From Candidatus Nitrosopelagicus sp. (GTDB lineage Archaea; Thermoproteota; Nitrososphaeria; Nitrososphaerales; Nitrosopumilaceae): a DNA stretch of 64,000 bases. Below, one piece after another: positions 30,354-40,035 of the stretch. The stretch is from assembly GCA_028345965.1 (NCBI GenBank), contig JAOMEP010000002.1:1-64000 (forward strand), read 5' to 3'. Position 1 is the first letter of the stretch, and each line of letters opens with the position of its first letter. The notes beneath the pieces are model-generated. The model was not told the origin of the DNA. It made no database searches and saw only the letters and a program-made list of their open reading frames with translations. The position numbers and the translations under genes are program-made.

Positions 30354-31155
30354 AAATAGCATCTAATGCATCTTGATGAATTAATCCATTAGTCACCAAT
30401 ATTCCATTTTCATGATTTACTATCTCTGTATTGTACACTAAATCATTACCAGACATATCTGTCATTTTCCCACCTGCCTCAGAAATAATACGGTTAGAGG
30501 CACAAGTATCCCATTGTTTCATCTTGTTTGTAGTTGTTAGATAAATTTCGGCGTCTCCGGACGCAATCTCTGTTACCTTCAGTGAGCTCCCAATACTTGT
30601 AACAACTGCAATCTCCATCTCATCTAACAATTTTTTTTCTTTTTCTGAAAGATGATGTCTGCTGACTAAGGCATGACAATTTTGTATTTCTGACATCATT
30701 GTAACCTCAATTTTCTCCCATTCTTCATCATGACAAAATGCTCCTTTTCCAGATTCAGCTAAATACATCTTCTTTTTGATGGGCCAATAAATCAAACCTA
30801 GAATCGATTTGTGTTTTTCAACCAATCCTACCATTATTGTAAACTCTCCTGTCCTGTTTACAAAATCGGTGGTTCCATCTAATGGATCAATTATCCAAAC
30901 CTTTTCTTCTGATAATCTTTTTTTATCATCCGTATCTTCTTCAGATAAAATAGTAATTCCAGTCTGCCCCAAAACCTCTTTTAGAATTTTGTTACTTTCA
31001 ATATCCGCTTGAGTTATTGGAGAGTCATCATCTTTTTTTTCAGTTGAAAAATCTGTTTCATAAACCTCGAGAACCTTTTCACCGGCTCTTACAACTCCAT
31101 CGATAATTTTTCCTAATTCAGGCAGATTTGATTTAAAAGGTAATTCGCTAATCAT
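30337..31155 (-). CDS. Inositol monophosphatase/CysQ family phosphatase
   Basis: WIIDPLDGTTDFVNR; WDTCASNRIISEAGG. Confidence 0.88.
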   Translation of the reverse strand: MISELPFKSNLPELGKIIDGVVRAGEKVLEVYETDFSTEKKDDDSPITQADIESNKILKEVLGQTGITILSEEDTDDKKRLSEEKVWIIDPLDGTTDFVNRTGEFTIMVGLVEKHKSILGLIYWPIKKKMYLAESGKGAFCHDEEWEKIEVTMMSEIQNCHALVSRHHLSEKEKKLLDEMEIAVVTSIGSSLKVTEIASGDAEIYLTTTNKMKQWDTCASNRIISEAGGKMTDMSGNDLVYNTEIVNHENGILVTNGLIHQDALDAISRLDS

Positions 31156-31375
31156 TCTTCAAATCTCTATTTGCTAATTCTGGCTTTAGAGTCCATGCTA
31201 TGGCTAGACCTACAAATGGAACCGATATCAATCCTGTCATTTGAACTATAATCAATAGTTGCTGTTGGGCTAAATCTGGTGTTGTTATCAACCATGGAAG
31301 TGGGAGTGATAAAATGAACCAAACTCCTACTAAAAGTCCAACTATCTCGATTCTCTGTTTTTTCCTAGCATTCAT
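31148..31375 (-). CDS. Hypothetical small membrane protein
   Basis: ORF 75 aa with two TMs. Confidence 0.5.
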   Translation of the reverse strand: MNARKKQRIEIVGLLVGVWFILSLPLPWLITTPDLAQQQLLIIVQMTGLISVPFVGLAIAWTLKPELANRDLKND

Positions 31376-31402
31376 GGTAAAATCACTCTGTTCTCATCAA
31401 AT

Positions 31403-31870
31403 TTAATTCTTGAACTTTATCCCAAAGGTAACTCTTCTATTTAGAATGTAATTTATGGCACTAGCGACTGCAATTCCTATTCCTGCTCCATACATGTGAT
31501 AAAATGCACTACTTTCAACCAGAGTGACCGTAATCCCTAATTGAATTGCCATTCCAATTGCGCTAACTACAATAAATTTCACATACATGACTGAATTTCT
31601 CTGATCTTTTACAAAACTACCAAAAGTCCAATATCTATTGAAAAAGAAATTTGTGGTAATTGAAACTGAGATTGCAATAATTTGAGATGCAACATACCAA
31701 AATCCACCAATATCTGTTAGAAGGTATAAAATTCCTAAATTTACTAAAACGCCTGTTGCACCAACTATGTAAAATTGAACTGCGTGTTTTGCAAATAACG
31801 ATAATCCGCCTTTCTTCTTTTCGTCTTCTATCGTCATGTCCCTGATTATTTGACCTTCTATAATTAACAA
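31403..31870 (-). CDS. GtrA-family membrane protein
   Basis: FYIVGATGVLVNLGILYLLTD...NFFFNRYWTFG...NYILNRRVTFG. Confidence 0.85.
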   Translation of the reverse strand: MLIIEGQIIRDMTIEDEKKKGGLSLFAKHAVQFYIVGATGVLVNLGILYLLTDIGGFWYVASQIIAISVSITTNFFFNRYWTFGSFVKDQRNSVMYVKFIVVSAIGMAIQLGITVTLVESSAFYHMYGAGIGIAVASAINYILNRRVTFGIKFKN

Positions 31871-31963
31871 TAGATTGAATCAATTATAATTTTCAAAAAA
31901 CACTAGTTTTTTTTGTAATAATTTGTCAAATCTCTTAAATATGATAATAACGTATAGTGATTA

Positions 31964-32096
31964 ATGCGGAAGGATGTAAATCCTATCGATTAGACTTGCG
32001 TGGTCCTGCAGAGCAGAAAATAGAGTTAATGCACATTGATGCTGACAAGTGAGGGAATCTCACATTGCTTTGCCGAAGGGCCACGCCCCCATTTAA
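31964..32096 (+). ncRNA. Candidate structured non-coding RNA, family not identified
   Basis: No ORF; GC-richer than surroundings; AGGAT-GTAA-ATCCT hairpin, CTGC-AGA-GCAG hairpin, GTGAG-GGAAT-CTCAC hairpin, long-range GCGTGGTCC/GGGCCACGC pairing; upstream CTTAAATATG TATA-like box. Confidence 0.6.
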
Positions 32097-32101
32097 TCAG
32101 T

Positions 32102-32578
32102 CTAGATACTTCTATCTATTGCAATCAATGAAATGCTAACTGAGCCTTTCAAATTTCCAAATCGCTGAATATTCAAATCATAATTACACACATTTTGATT
32201 CTTACATTGCATACCAGAGATTTCAAAATACTTGTTTCCTGAATAATCCCAAGTATAGTATTTTGAGATTCCAGTATCTACTAATTCTCTTTCTAAGATG
32301 AAGGTTTCTGAGTATGGCCCAAGTTGAATTGATACCCGTTCTGGGGAATCACCCATAGGCACAAATTCAAATTTGTATGGAATATTTTGTTCCAGAGATA
32401 TAGCTGTAAATTGATGTGAATTCACATCATGAAATTCTGGTCCAGAAAAGCGAAAACTCCAAATCTCTGAATCGGCACGTTTTTGCTCATTTCCACCTGG
32501 ATTCATTGCTGCACCATATGCCATTGAAACCACAATGGCAACAGCAACTATTCCACCAGCAATCAACGTTTTATTCAT
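32102..32578 (-). CDS. Hypothetical secreted or anchored protein
   Basis: 158 aa with N-terminal signal/TM. Confidence 0.55.
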   Translation of the reverse strand: MNKTLIAGGIVAVAIVVSMAYGAAMNPGGNEQKRADSEIWSFRFSGPEFHDVNSHQFTAISLEQNIPYKFEFVPMGDSPERVSIQLGPYSETFILERELVDTGISKYYTWDYSGNKYFEISGMQCKNQNVCNYDLNIQRFGNLKGSVSISLIAIDRSI

Positions 32579-32696
32579 AATCTAGGCATGAATTTCCCAG
32601 ATTATAGTCATTTTGTTAATTCTAGTCATACAATTTCTATAATTTGTGAACCATTATTCACACCGGAAATTAATAACATATTTCAAAACAGTACGC

Positions 32697-33356
32697 ATGG
32701 CAAGTTTCCAAGACAAATGGGCAGCTCCTCAGAAGCAAAGCTTCATGGACAAACTTGGTGATACTCTCAAACCAAAAGGATCACTAAAACCAAGAGTCGA
32801 AATGGCTGTAAAACGATTACAGGCTCAAATCGGAAAACTTGATGGCATGTGCCAAAAACTCCAAGAAAGAGACCAGAAAATTTTTCAAAAAATCGTAGCT
32901 GCTCAACAAGCACACGATACCTATTCAAGTAAAGTATTATCAAATGAACTAGTAGAAGTTCGTAAAGTTAACAAAATAATGTCTAATGCCAAAATGGGAT
33001 TAGAGAGAATTGAATTAAGATTAACAACCTTCCACGACTTGGGAGATACAGTCACCACATTGATGCCAACAATCGGCCTCATGAATGGACTCAAATCATC
33101 ACTTGTCAAATTCATGCCAGGTGCAGACCAAGAGATTGGTAGAATGACTGAGATGTTAGGTGGACTAATGACTGAAACCTTCAGCAGCAGCGGATCATCC
33201 TTCGGAGTTGAAGAATCAACAAACGCCGAATCTGATAGCATCCTTGCAGAAGCAGCAGCAGTCGCAGAATCACAATCAGGAGAACAGTTCCCTTCAGTAC
33301 CATCAACTGGATTAGAGCAATTTAACGTTCCAACTTCTGAATCAAAATTTATGTAG
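32697..33356 (+). CDS. CdvB/ESCRT-III-like (Snf7 family) protein
   Basis: LKPRVEMAVKRLQAQIGKLDGMCQKLQERDQKIFQKIVAAQQAHD... basic helical ESCRT-III-like core; ORF opens at 32646. Confidence 0.8.
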   Translation: MASFQDKWAAPQKQSFMDKLGDTLKPKGSLKPRVEMAVKRLQAQIGKLDGMCQKLQERDQKIFQKIVAAQQAHDTYSSKVLSNELVEVRKVNKIMSNAKMGLERIELRLTTFHDLGDTVTTLMPTIGLMNGLKSSLVKFMPGADQEIGRMTEMLGGLMTETFSSSGSSFGVEESTNAESDSILAEAAAVAESQSGEQFPSVPSTGLEQFNVPTSESKFM

Positions 33357-33361
33357 ATTTT

Positions 33362-33841
33362 CTAGAAACTGGAAGATTTATCTCGTGACTCTTTGAAACT
33401 AGTAATTCTCTTTCCTTCGTCATCGATGATTTTGTCTATACCTGATAATTTCTCTCTCATTGATGAGATTAACGTACCAACTTCATCTGCCTCATTTTCA
33501 ACCGTATTTCTTTTCTGAGTAAGATGTTCTATTCCACGTGTTTCTTCATCGATATAATCACTAACTTTCATTAATTTTTCTTTCAAATTTTTAATGTCTA
33601 CTGATTCTTCTTCAATCTCTTTTTCAAGATTAGTTCTCTTTTCTTTGAGGTTTGCAATCAAGCCTCCAACATAATCAATAGCCTCTTCTAATTTTGCCCG
33701 CTTGTTCATCAATGATGAAATTCCAATATCCGAGTCTGATTGACTCATTTCTTGAGGTGGTTCAGGCATAGATTCAGCTGGTCTTTCTTCCATCATTTCA
33801 CCACCTTCGTCTTCTTTGGAAGAACCTAATAATCCAGTCAC
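33362..33841 (-). CDS. Coiled-coil protein
   Basis: 159 aa heptad-rich; acidic N-terminus. Confidence 0.6.
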   Translation of the reverse strand: MTGLLGSSKEDEGGEMMEERPAESMPEPPQEMSQSDSDIGISSLMNKRAKLEEAIDYVGGLIANLKEKRTNLEKEIEEESVDIKNLKEKLMKVSDYIDEETRGIEHLTQKRNTVENEADEVGTLISSMREKLSGIDKIIDDEGKRITSFKESRDKSSSF

Positions 33842-34047
33842 GAATTAACTTCATTTTCCTCAAATAAAAAGATGAACGGACGAATTTTACGCACATTTTA
33901 CACATACGAAAAAATACAATTTTCCACAACTTTCATCAAAATTGCCATTTTTAGTCGATTTTTAGGCGTTTCAAACCCGTTCCGCTATGCGTTCCGCTGT
34001 GAGATTTCAAAATGTTCCTCATAAAGCTCTTGATCTTAAACTAGACC

Positions 34048-34335
34048 ATGTCAAAACAACAATACAGATCCGAAATGGGAATAATGGGAGACATCTTAGA
34101 TGTTACCATGAATGGAGGCCAGCAGGGCGTCATTGTGTCTGCAATCTCCAGAAGAGCAAACCTATCTCACTATGCCGTTCTTGATAAATGTGAAAAATTG
34201 ATCAATGCAGGTTTAGTCGAAACAAGACGTGATGATAGAAATCGCAAATTCATGATAACTGAAAAAGGTCTAAAATTCTTTGATGAATTCAAGAACTTCC
34301 AAAACCTCCTAAATTCGATGAATCTGAGGTATTAG
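34048..34335 (+). CDS. Winged-helix transcriptional regulator (HTH_45-like)
   Basis: GVIVSAISRRANLSHYAVLDKCEKLINAGLVETRRDDRNRKFMITEKGLKFF. Confidence 0.75.
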   Translation: MSKQQYRSEMGIMGDILDVTMNGGQQGVIVSAISRRANLSHYAVLDKCEKLINAGLVETRRDDRNRKFMITEKGLKFFDEFKNFQNLLNSMNLRY

Positions 34336-34337
34336 AA

Positions 34338-35360
34338 TTGAACCAAGAGTCAGCTTGCTGTGGTTGGTTGGAAGATTCCAAGAATGATGGAATGCTTTTA
34401 AGCCCAACCGAAGCCCTGATTTTGATGGCTCGCGTACCCCTAGCAGTTTTTGTCCTAATTCTGCTTGCTATGTCGGTACCGCTACAGCACTCTTTTGGCT
34501 CAACTCGAACCCTCGATTTCTTCCTTTTTCCTGATGGGTCTACACATGTCACTTATTCTTTAGAATCTGATCCATTACTTCCTGATACTGAAGTTTCACT
34601 TTATGGTGATTCAGTAGAAAATCTTGTTGCAGAAGATGAAAATGGATTTCCTTTAACTACAGAATCTAACAAAAATATCTTACAAGTAGAGACGCTGGGG
34701 TCTTCAAATATTCTGATTAATTATGATACGTATTCACTAATTTCAAAAGATGGAAAAATTTGGTCATTTGAGATAAATTCTCCAGTCGAATTCAATGTGG
34801 TAATGCCAGAAAACTCTGTCATTGTGGGAATGTCAACATTTCCTATTGACATGAATGTAGATTCTGACAGAACAAAAATTCTTCTTCCTAGTGGAATGGC
34901 TGAAATTACATATTTCTTAACAGTCGCAGAATCATCCCAGGTCTTACCAACTGAAGAAACTCTTGCATCAGAAGGTGATAATTCTATGATGTATGTTGCA
35001 GGTGGAGCTGCTGTAGTAATTGCAGCAATAGCAGCGATTGCACTAAAGATGAAAAATAAACCAAAACAAATTGTTTCAACTTCTCAAACCACAGTTTTAG
35101 AAAAGAATGAGCCTTTCAATATTGAAAAAGTTCTAGAAATGCCAGATCTCAGAGAAGATGATAAAGAGATAATCAAATTTATTCATGAAAATGGTGGCAG
35201 TGCATTAGAAAGTGATCTTAGAAAAAAATTCCTTTTACCTAGAACAACAATGTGGAGAGCAGTAAAAAGATTAGAAAGATATGAATTAATTGAAATCACT
35301 AAAAAAGACCAACAAAACCTCATAAAATTAACAAACGTAGGAGATAACAAGAATGAATAA
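34338..35360 (+). CDS. Membrane-anchored regulator: signal, extracellular domain, TM, cytosolic winged helix
   Basis: TM MMYVAGGAAVVIAAIAAIALKMK; wHTH DKEIIKFIHENGGSALESDLRKKFLLPRTTMWRAVKRLERYELIEI. Confidence 0.75.
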   Translation: MNQESACCGWLEDSKNDGMLLSPTEALILMARVPLAVFVLILLAMSVPLQHSFGSTRTLDFFLFPDGSTHVTYSLESDPLLPDTEVSLYGDSVENLVAEDENGFPLTTESNKNILQVETLGSSNILINYDTYSLISKDGKIWSFEINSPVEFNVVMPENSVIVGMSTFPIDMNVDSDRTKILLPSGMAEITYFLTVAESSQVLPTEETLASEGDNSMMYVAGGAAVVIAAIAAIALKMKNKPKQIVSTSQTTVLEKNEPFNIEKVLEMPDLREDDKEIIKFIHENGGSALESDLRKKFLLPRTTMWRAVKRLERYELIEITKKDQQNLIKLTNVGDNKNE

Positions 35361-36435
35361 AATTTATGGTATAATTGCAATCTTTGCCTTTGCTGGTCTT
35401 TTGTTACCGACATCAGCTATGCAAGTTGAAGCTGAATCAGATTTAGATTACATGTTGAATATTGCTGAAAAAGCAAAGCGTTACATTAAACACAATATTG
35501 ATGAGATGGAAAATTCAAACACTCAAGACTGGAAAAACAGACAAGCTGTACTAGAGATTTACAACAAAAGTACTTATGAAATTGATCAATTATCAACTGC
35601 AATCGAAAATGGAGATGTAAAATCTGCAAGAGAACATTTCATATCATCTATGAGTAAAATCAAACAAATCAGCCAAATGCTAAACCAAATTGCTGAAAAT
35701 AAAGCACAAGATGCAGCATTACCAGATCATTCTCAGATTATCAAAAGATATGAAATGAATTATCAAAGACTTCAACAAATATCTGATAAAATTGGAGCGG
35801 ATGTTGACTTTTCAGAAATGAAAGGTCTCATATCTCTTGCAAAACAAAATAATGAACAAGGTGAAAGTGACAAAGCAAAACAAACAATTGATCAGATTGC
35901 TTTGAAAGGACTTGAAATCTATAAATCACTTCAATCAATTAATGAGAAAAATAAGATAATTCGCGCACAAGCATTAGCTGAAAAATATGTAGACAAAATC
36001 AATGTACTAATTGTACAAGCCAAAACCTCTGGTTTACTAGATTATGTTAAACAATTAGAGAATACAAAAACTCAACTTGTTTCCTCCAATTCTACATCTC
36101 AAATCACAAAACATATCAGAATAGTTATTACAATAAATAGTGATATACAAGAAATCAACAGAAACAATCTACAACAAATTGATGTTGATCAAATACAATT
36201 ATCTCAAAAACAAAAAATCACATCTGAACTCTCTCAGTTAGAGACTAAAGCCAAGTTACTTCATTCTGAAGCAAAAGAAAGCAATGCGGCATTATATTAT
36301 GTGGAAAAAGCAATTACCATTATTAACGATTTGAGAAACAATCTAGATGATTCTGAACGAAAAATTAATTCAAAACTACAATTAATAGATCAACTCCTAA
36401 CAAAAGCAGAGAAAATAGTGCAAGAGTCAACATAA
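35353..36435 (+). CDS. Secreted/anchored long helical protein
   Basis: Signal peptide then repetitive helices; overlaps upstream stop. Confidence 0.6.
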   Translation: MNKIYGIIAIFAFAGLLLPTSAMQVEAESDLDYMLNIAEKAKRYIKHNIDEMENSNTQDWKNRQAVLEIYNKSTYEIDQLSTAIENGDVKSAREHFISSMSKIKQISQMLNQIAENKAQDAALPDHSQIIKRYEMNYQRLQQISDKIGADVDFSEMKGLISLAKQNNEQGESDKAKQTIDQIALKGLEIYKSLQSINEKNKIIRAQALAEKYVDKINVLIVQAKTSGLLDYVKQLENTKTQLVSSNSTSQITKHIRIVITINSDIQEINRNNLQQIDVDQIQLSQKQKITSELSQLETKAKLLHSEAKESNAALYYVEKAITIINDLRNNLDDSERKINSKLQLIDQLLTKAEKIVQEST

Positions 36436-36467
36436 ACTTCATATAGATTTCAATCCCGTTTTTCATT

Positions 36468-36665
36468 ATGACTTCAAAAGCAATCATTTTTGGTGTTGGG
36501 CTACCAATGGTAATTTTTGGAGCATTCATAGCACTAGCCATAGCTCCACTTGCTGAAGGAGTAGTATCGACAATTGAATTTGTTGGATCTTTGATTGGAA
36601 TATTAGGTGTTGTCTTTATGATCTCAGGCATGTTCTACAAAAAGGAAATAATTATTCAAGAATAA
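36468..36665 (+). CDS. Small two-TM hypothetical protein
   Basis: ORF 65 aa, hydrophobic. Confidence 0.5.
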   Translation: MTSKAIIFGVGLPMVIFGAFIALAIAPLAEGVVSTIEFVGSLIGILGVVFMISGMFYKKEIIIQE

Positions 36666-36721
36666 CTGTGCCTAAGAAATTCACATCCTTTAAAATAACC
36701 TTTGAAATCAATTAAGATCAC

Positions 36722-37261
36722 ATGGATAAAGAACGTGTAAAAAAACTCGTACGTGAATTAATCATTGAAATCGGCGAGGATCCTACTAGAGAAGGTCTAA
36801 AGGACACTCCTAGAAGAATCGCAGACGCATATACTGAAATCTTTTCCGGATATGACTCTGATTCTGAATTATCTGTTCAATTTTCAGAAGACTCTGAGAT
36901 GGTAGTTGCGAAAAATATTCAATTCTATTCAATGTGTGAACATCACATGTTACCATTTTACGGAACAATACAAATTGCATATATTCCAAACGGTCGTGTC
37001 TTTGGAATATCTAAACTAGTTAGAGTTGTAGAAAAATTCTCAAAGAGATTACAAATTCAAGAAAGAATTACAAAAAACGTTGCAGATGAGATTTATGCTC
37101 AGGGTGTTAAAGGAGTAGCAGTAATGGCAGAAGGCGAACATCTCTGTATGAAAATGAGAGGTGTCAAAAATGATGCTCAAATGACATCTTCAGCATTTCG
37201 AGGGGTATTTGAGGATCAAAAAACCAAAGAAGAGCTACTCAAAGCCATTCAAAACAAGTAA
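36722..37261 (+). CDS. folE: GTP cyclohydrolase I (FolE type)
   Basis: GEDPTREGLKDTPRRIADAY; SMCEHHMLPFYG; GVAVMAEGEHLCMKMRG. Confidence 0.95.
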   Translation: MDKERVKKLVRELIIEIGEDPTREGLKDTPRRIADAYTEIFSGYDSDSELSVQFSEDSEMVVAKNIQFYSMCEHHMLPFYGTIQIAYIPNGRVFGISKLVRVVEKFSKRLQIQERITKNVADEIYAQGVKGVAVMAEGEHLCMKMRGVKNDAQMTSSAFRGVFEDQKTKEELLKAIQNK

Positions 37262-37304
37262 GATCCTATCAAAAATTAAATAATCCCCTAATTAGAAATT
37301 CATC

Positions 37305-37619
37305 ATGCCTGCAAGAAATAACATACACGTTCCAGGTGAATCATGGCCATTTTTCTCCTGGTCTATTATTGAATTTGCAATAGTAATTGCAATTGCAATA
37401 GTTATTTCATGGCAAGTCAACCCATTCTTTGAAGATTCTGTAATGTCTTATGGATGGGAATGTGAACAAACATCACAAATAACCGACTGTAGTATGGCAG
37501 ATGAAGAAACTGTTAATCAGGGCTCACTTAATTGGATATTTTGGGGAATAGTGGGTGCAATCTTTGCTGGATGGTATATGGGCGCTCGTAGATTTGTTTT
37601 AAAAAGAAAAATACTCTAA
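37305..37619 (+). CDS. Hypothetical membrane protein
   Basis: 104 aa, two TMs, two Cys in the loop. Confidence 0.5.
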   Translation: MPARNNIHVPGESWPFFSWSIIEFAIVIAIAIVISWQVNPFFEDSVMSYGWECEQTSQITDCSMADEETVNQGSLNWIFWGIVGAIFAGWYMGARRFVLKRKIL

Positions 37620-37621
37620 TT

Positions 37622-38296
37622 TTATTTCAAATATTTTGTCTTATCTGTAATCTTTGCTTTCTCAAATGCGATTTTTCTATTATTACAGGATTCACATTTT
37701 CCACATTGCATTTTACCACTTAGATAACAGCTCCATGTTTTGAAAATTTCATTTCCTAAAACCTTGTAGCCTTTTTTTATTAAATCACTTTTTGAAATAT
37801 TTTCTGAATATGGAGACCAAATTTTAATTTCCTTTCTAATTTTATTTTTAATTCCATCATATTCGCCTTGATTTAATGCAGATTGTATTTTTCTTGTAAA
37901 TTCTGGTCTACAATCTGGATATTGTGTATCTCCTTTCTGTGCTCCATATGCAACTAATTCTGCGTTTAGAGTAAATGCCCATGCTGTAGCAATTGAGAGA
38001 AATATTGCATTTCTGATTGGAACCACAATTGAATATTCAAAAGAACTAGGCATCTTTTTCTTTGTATTAGTTAGAACGTTGCTATCTCCGTACAGCTCCT
38101 TCATGAAGCCAATGTCGAGAATTTTATGCTCTTTTAACTTGAGTAATTTTCCAATACGTTTTGCAGCCTTTATCTCCTCAGATGCTCTTTGACCATATGC
38201 AAATGTAATTCCATACAACTGGTATCCTTTTTTCAAATATGACATCATGCATGCTGAATCTAAACCTCCACTTAGAATGATAACTGCTCTTTTCAT
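37622..38296 (-). CDS. queC: 7-cyano-7-deazaguanine synthase
   Basis: ILSGGLDSACMMSYLKK; C-terminal CYLSGKMQCGKCESCNNRK zinc site. Confidence 0.92.
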   Translation of the reverse strand: MKRAVIILSGGLDSACMMSYLKKGYQLYGITFAYGQRASEEIKAAKRIGKLLKLKEHKILDIGFMKELYGDSNVLTNTKKKMPSSFEYSIVVPIRNAIFLSIATAWAFTLNAELVAYGAQKGDTQYPDCRPEFTRKIQSALNQGEYDGIKNKIRKEIKIWSPYSENISKSDLIKKGYKVLGNEIFKTWSCYLSGKMQCGKCESCNNRKIAFEKAKITDKTKYLK

Positions 38297-39219
38297 TTTC
38301 TTTTTATGATTTTAGGACCTTTACTTGGTTTACAAACAAAAATTTTAGATTCTTTTTTTGCAGCCTTAAATCCCCGTTTCATTGCATTAGAAATTTTCTT
38401 TGAATCATGTTTTTTATCTGTAAATGCAATCACTGATGGTCCTGCACCACTGATTGTAACTCCATATGCACCTGCAGCTAGTGCATTTTTTTTCACTTTA
38501 TCGAATCCAGGAATCATATGTTTTCTTGCTGGTTCAACAATAACATCTTGCACTGATTTTCCAATTAATTCTGAATCTCTCTCTGAAAAACCTGCAACTA
38601 ATGCTGATGCATTTGAGATATTTTTTACCATGTCTAATAATGAAACTTTTTTTGGGATAGCTCCTCTCGAAACCTTGGTTTTTTTTGCAGGAACCTTCAA
38701 TTCTGGTACTGCTACACACAAAACTAAGTCATTTGGAGGTTGCATCTTTACAACTTGTAATGGTTTTGTCTTGACTATCACAAATCCACCTAATGCTGAT
38801 GCTGCAACATTATCATAATGTATTGTACCTGCACTAGCTTTCTCACCAATTCCAGCAAATTCAACTAGTTCTGCATCAGTTAATTTCAAATTGTATAACT
38901 TGTTAATACCTACTGCACATGCAGAAGCTGATGCTGCACTACTTCCCATTCCATATCCTGCAGGTATATTTTTTTTAATTTTAATTTCGATGCCATCTTT
39001 TATCTTAAATTTTTTTTCCATTGCAGATACAACTAATCCAGCAGTATTTTTTGATGGATTCAATGGAATATCATCTGAACTAACTATGACAATTCCTTTT
39101 CCTTTCTTTGTTAGAACAACATTATCATATAGTGCGTCAAGTGCCATACCAAACACGTCAAATCCTGGTCCCAAATTTGCAGTAGAGCAAGGAGCACGTA
39201 CAGTTACTGATTTTACCAT
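38293..39219 (-). CDS. thrB: Homoserine kinase
   Basis: GHMP kinase IPAGYGMGSSAASASACAVGINKL; APCSTANLGPGFDVFGMALD. Confidence 0.92.
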   Translation of the reverse strand: MVKSVTVRAPCSTANLGPGFDVFGMALDALYDNVVLTKKGKGIVIVSSDDIPLNPSKNTAGLVVSAMEKKFKIKDGIEIKIKKNIPAGYGMGSSAASASACAVGINKLYNLKLTDAELVEFAGIGEKASAGTIHYDNVAASALGGFVIVKTKPLQVVKMQPPNDLVLCVAVPELKVPAKKTKVSRGAIPKKVSLLDMVKNISNASALVAGFSERDSELIGKSVQDVIVEPARKHMIPGFDKVKKNALAAGAYGVTISGAGPSVIAFTDKKHDSKKISNAMKRGFKAAKKESKIFVCKPSKGPKIIKRK

Positions 39220-39977
39220 TAATCTTCTATTTCTTCGCCCAAGTTAATAGTTCTGCTTAATGCACTTTGCAGATTTACCATTCCATCTCCTGTTGCATTA
39301 GAAACTGGAATCAAATCTTGTTGGAAATCATGTCTGTTTAAGCTTGTTAACATATCTGATACTAGAGAAAATGTATCTCCATTGACCTCTCCTGCTAAAT
39401 CTGCCTCTAACTGTGAATCTGTTCCTGACCAGCTTAACACTTTTTCTAATTTTTCTTGTATCAAGTCTGTTTTGGTAATTACATTAACTGTTGGCAATCC
39501 TAGTCGTAATCTTATTGATGTTGACAATAATGTTAGTGATACAAAATTATTTGGAGTTGAAACCATTGTTCCATCAAACAAAAACAGGTTCATTTTTTCT
39601 TCTGCAATAAACTCATTTACAAAAAATGGCCCGCTCTGTCTGTATGCAAATAATTCAATTTGCCCTGGTGTATCAACTATAAGATAATCTGGATTAATTG
39701 TATCTGCTTCTTTTTGTATATCATCAATTTTTGTGGCAATCAAATCATTTGCCATTATCAAAGAGCCATTTGATCCTAACTCGTATTGTTCCATCAATGA
39801 ATTAAGATCAATGTAATCTCTAACATCAATATCTGGTGAATATGGTAAACTTGCTACTCCCGGATCTAGATTCAACGTAATTGGAAATGTGGCATTTTTT
39901 GCATAATATTCCTTGAGTTTTGAAGTCAGTAACGACTTTCCTGCCCCTGCTGTGCCTGTAACAAAAATAACTTTCAA
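39219..39977 (-). CDS. GPN-loop-type GTPase
   Basis: VTGTAGAGKSLLTSKL; DVRDYI; DYLIVDTPGQIELFAYRQSG; GSN in place of GPN. Confidence 0.85.
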   Translation of the reverse strand: MKVIFVTGTAGAGKSLLTSKLKEYYAKNATFPITLNLDPGVASLPYSPDIDVRDYIDLNSLMEQYELGSNGSLIMANDLIATKIDDIQKEADTINPDYLIVDTPGQIELFAYRQSGPFFVNEFIAEEKMNLFLFDGTMVSTPNNFVSLTLLSTSIRLRLGLPTVNVITKTDLIQEKLEKVLSWSGTDSQLEADLAGEVNGDTFSLVSDMLTSLNRHDFQQDLIPVSNATGDGMVNLQSALSRTINLGEEIED

Positions 39978-40035
39978 TGGTTCGACAAAAATTCTTTTTT
40001 ATTCGCTTATATTTGAATCTCTTAAAAATTGAGCA

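Noticed and set aside
31964-32096. tRNA, 5S rRNA, SRP RNA, RNase P RNA or glycine riboswitch interpretation of the ncRNA candidate
   Set aside because: No T-arm GTTCRAAT, no SRP GGAA/AGCAG arrangement, no RNase P CR-I/CR-V; the GCCGAAGG resemblance to a glycine aptamer is too short and downstream genes face the other way
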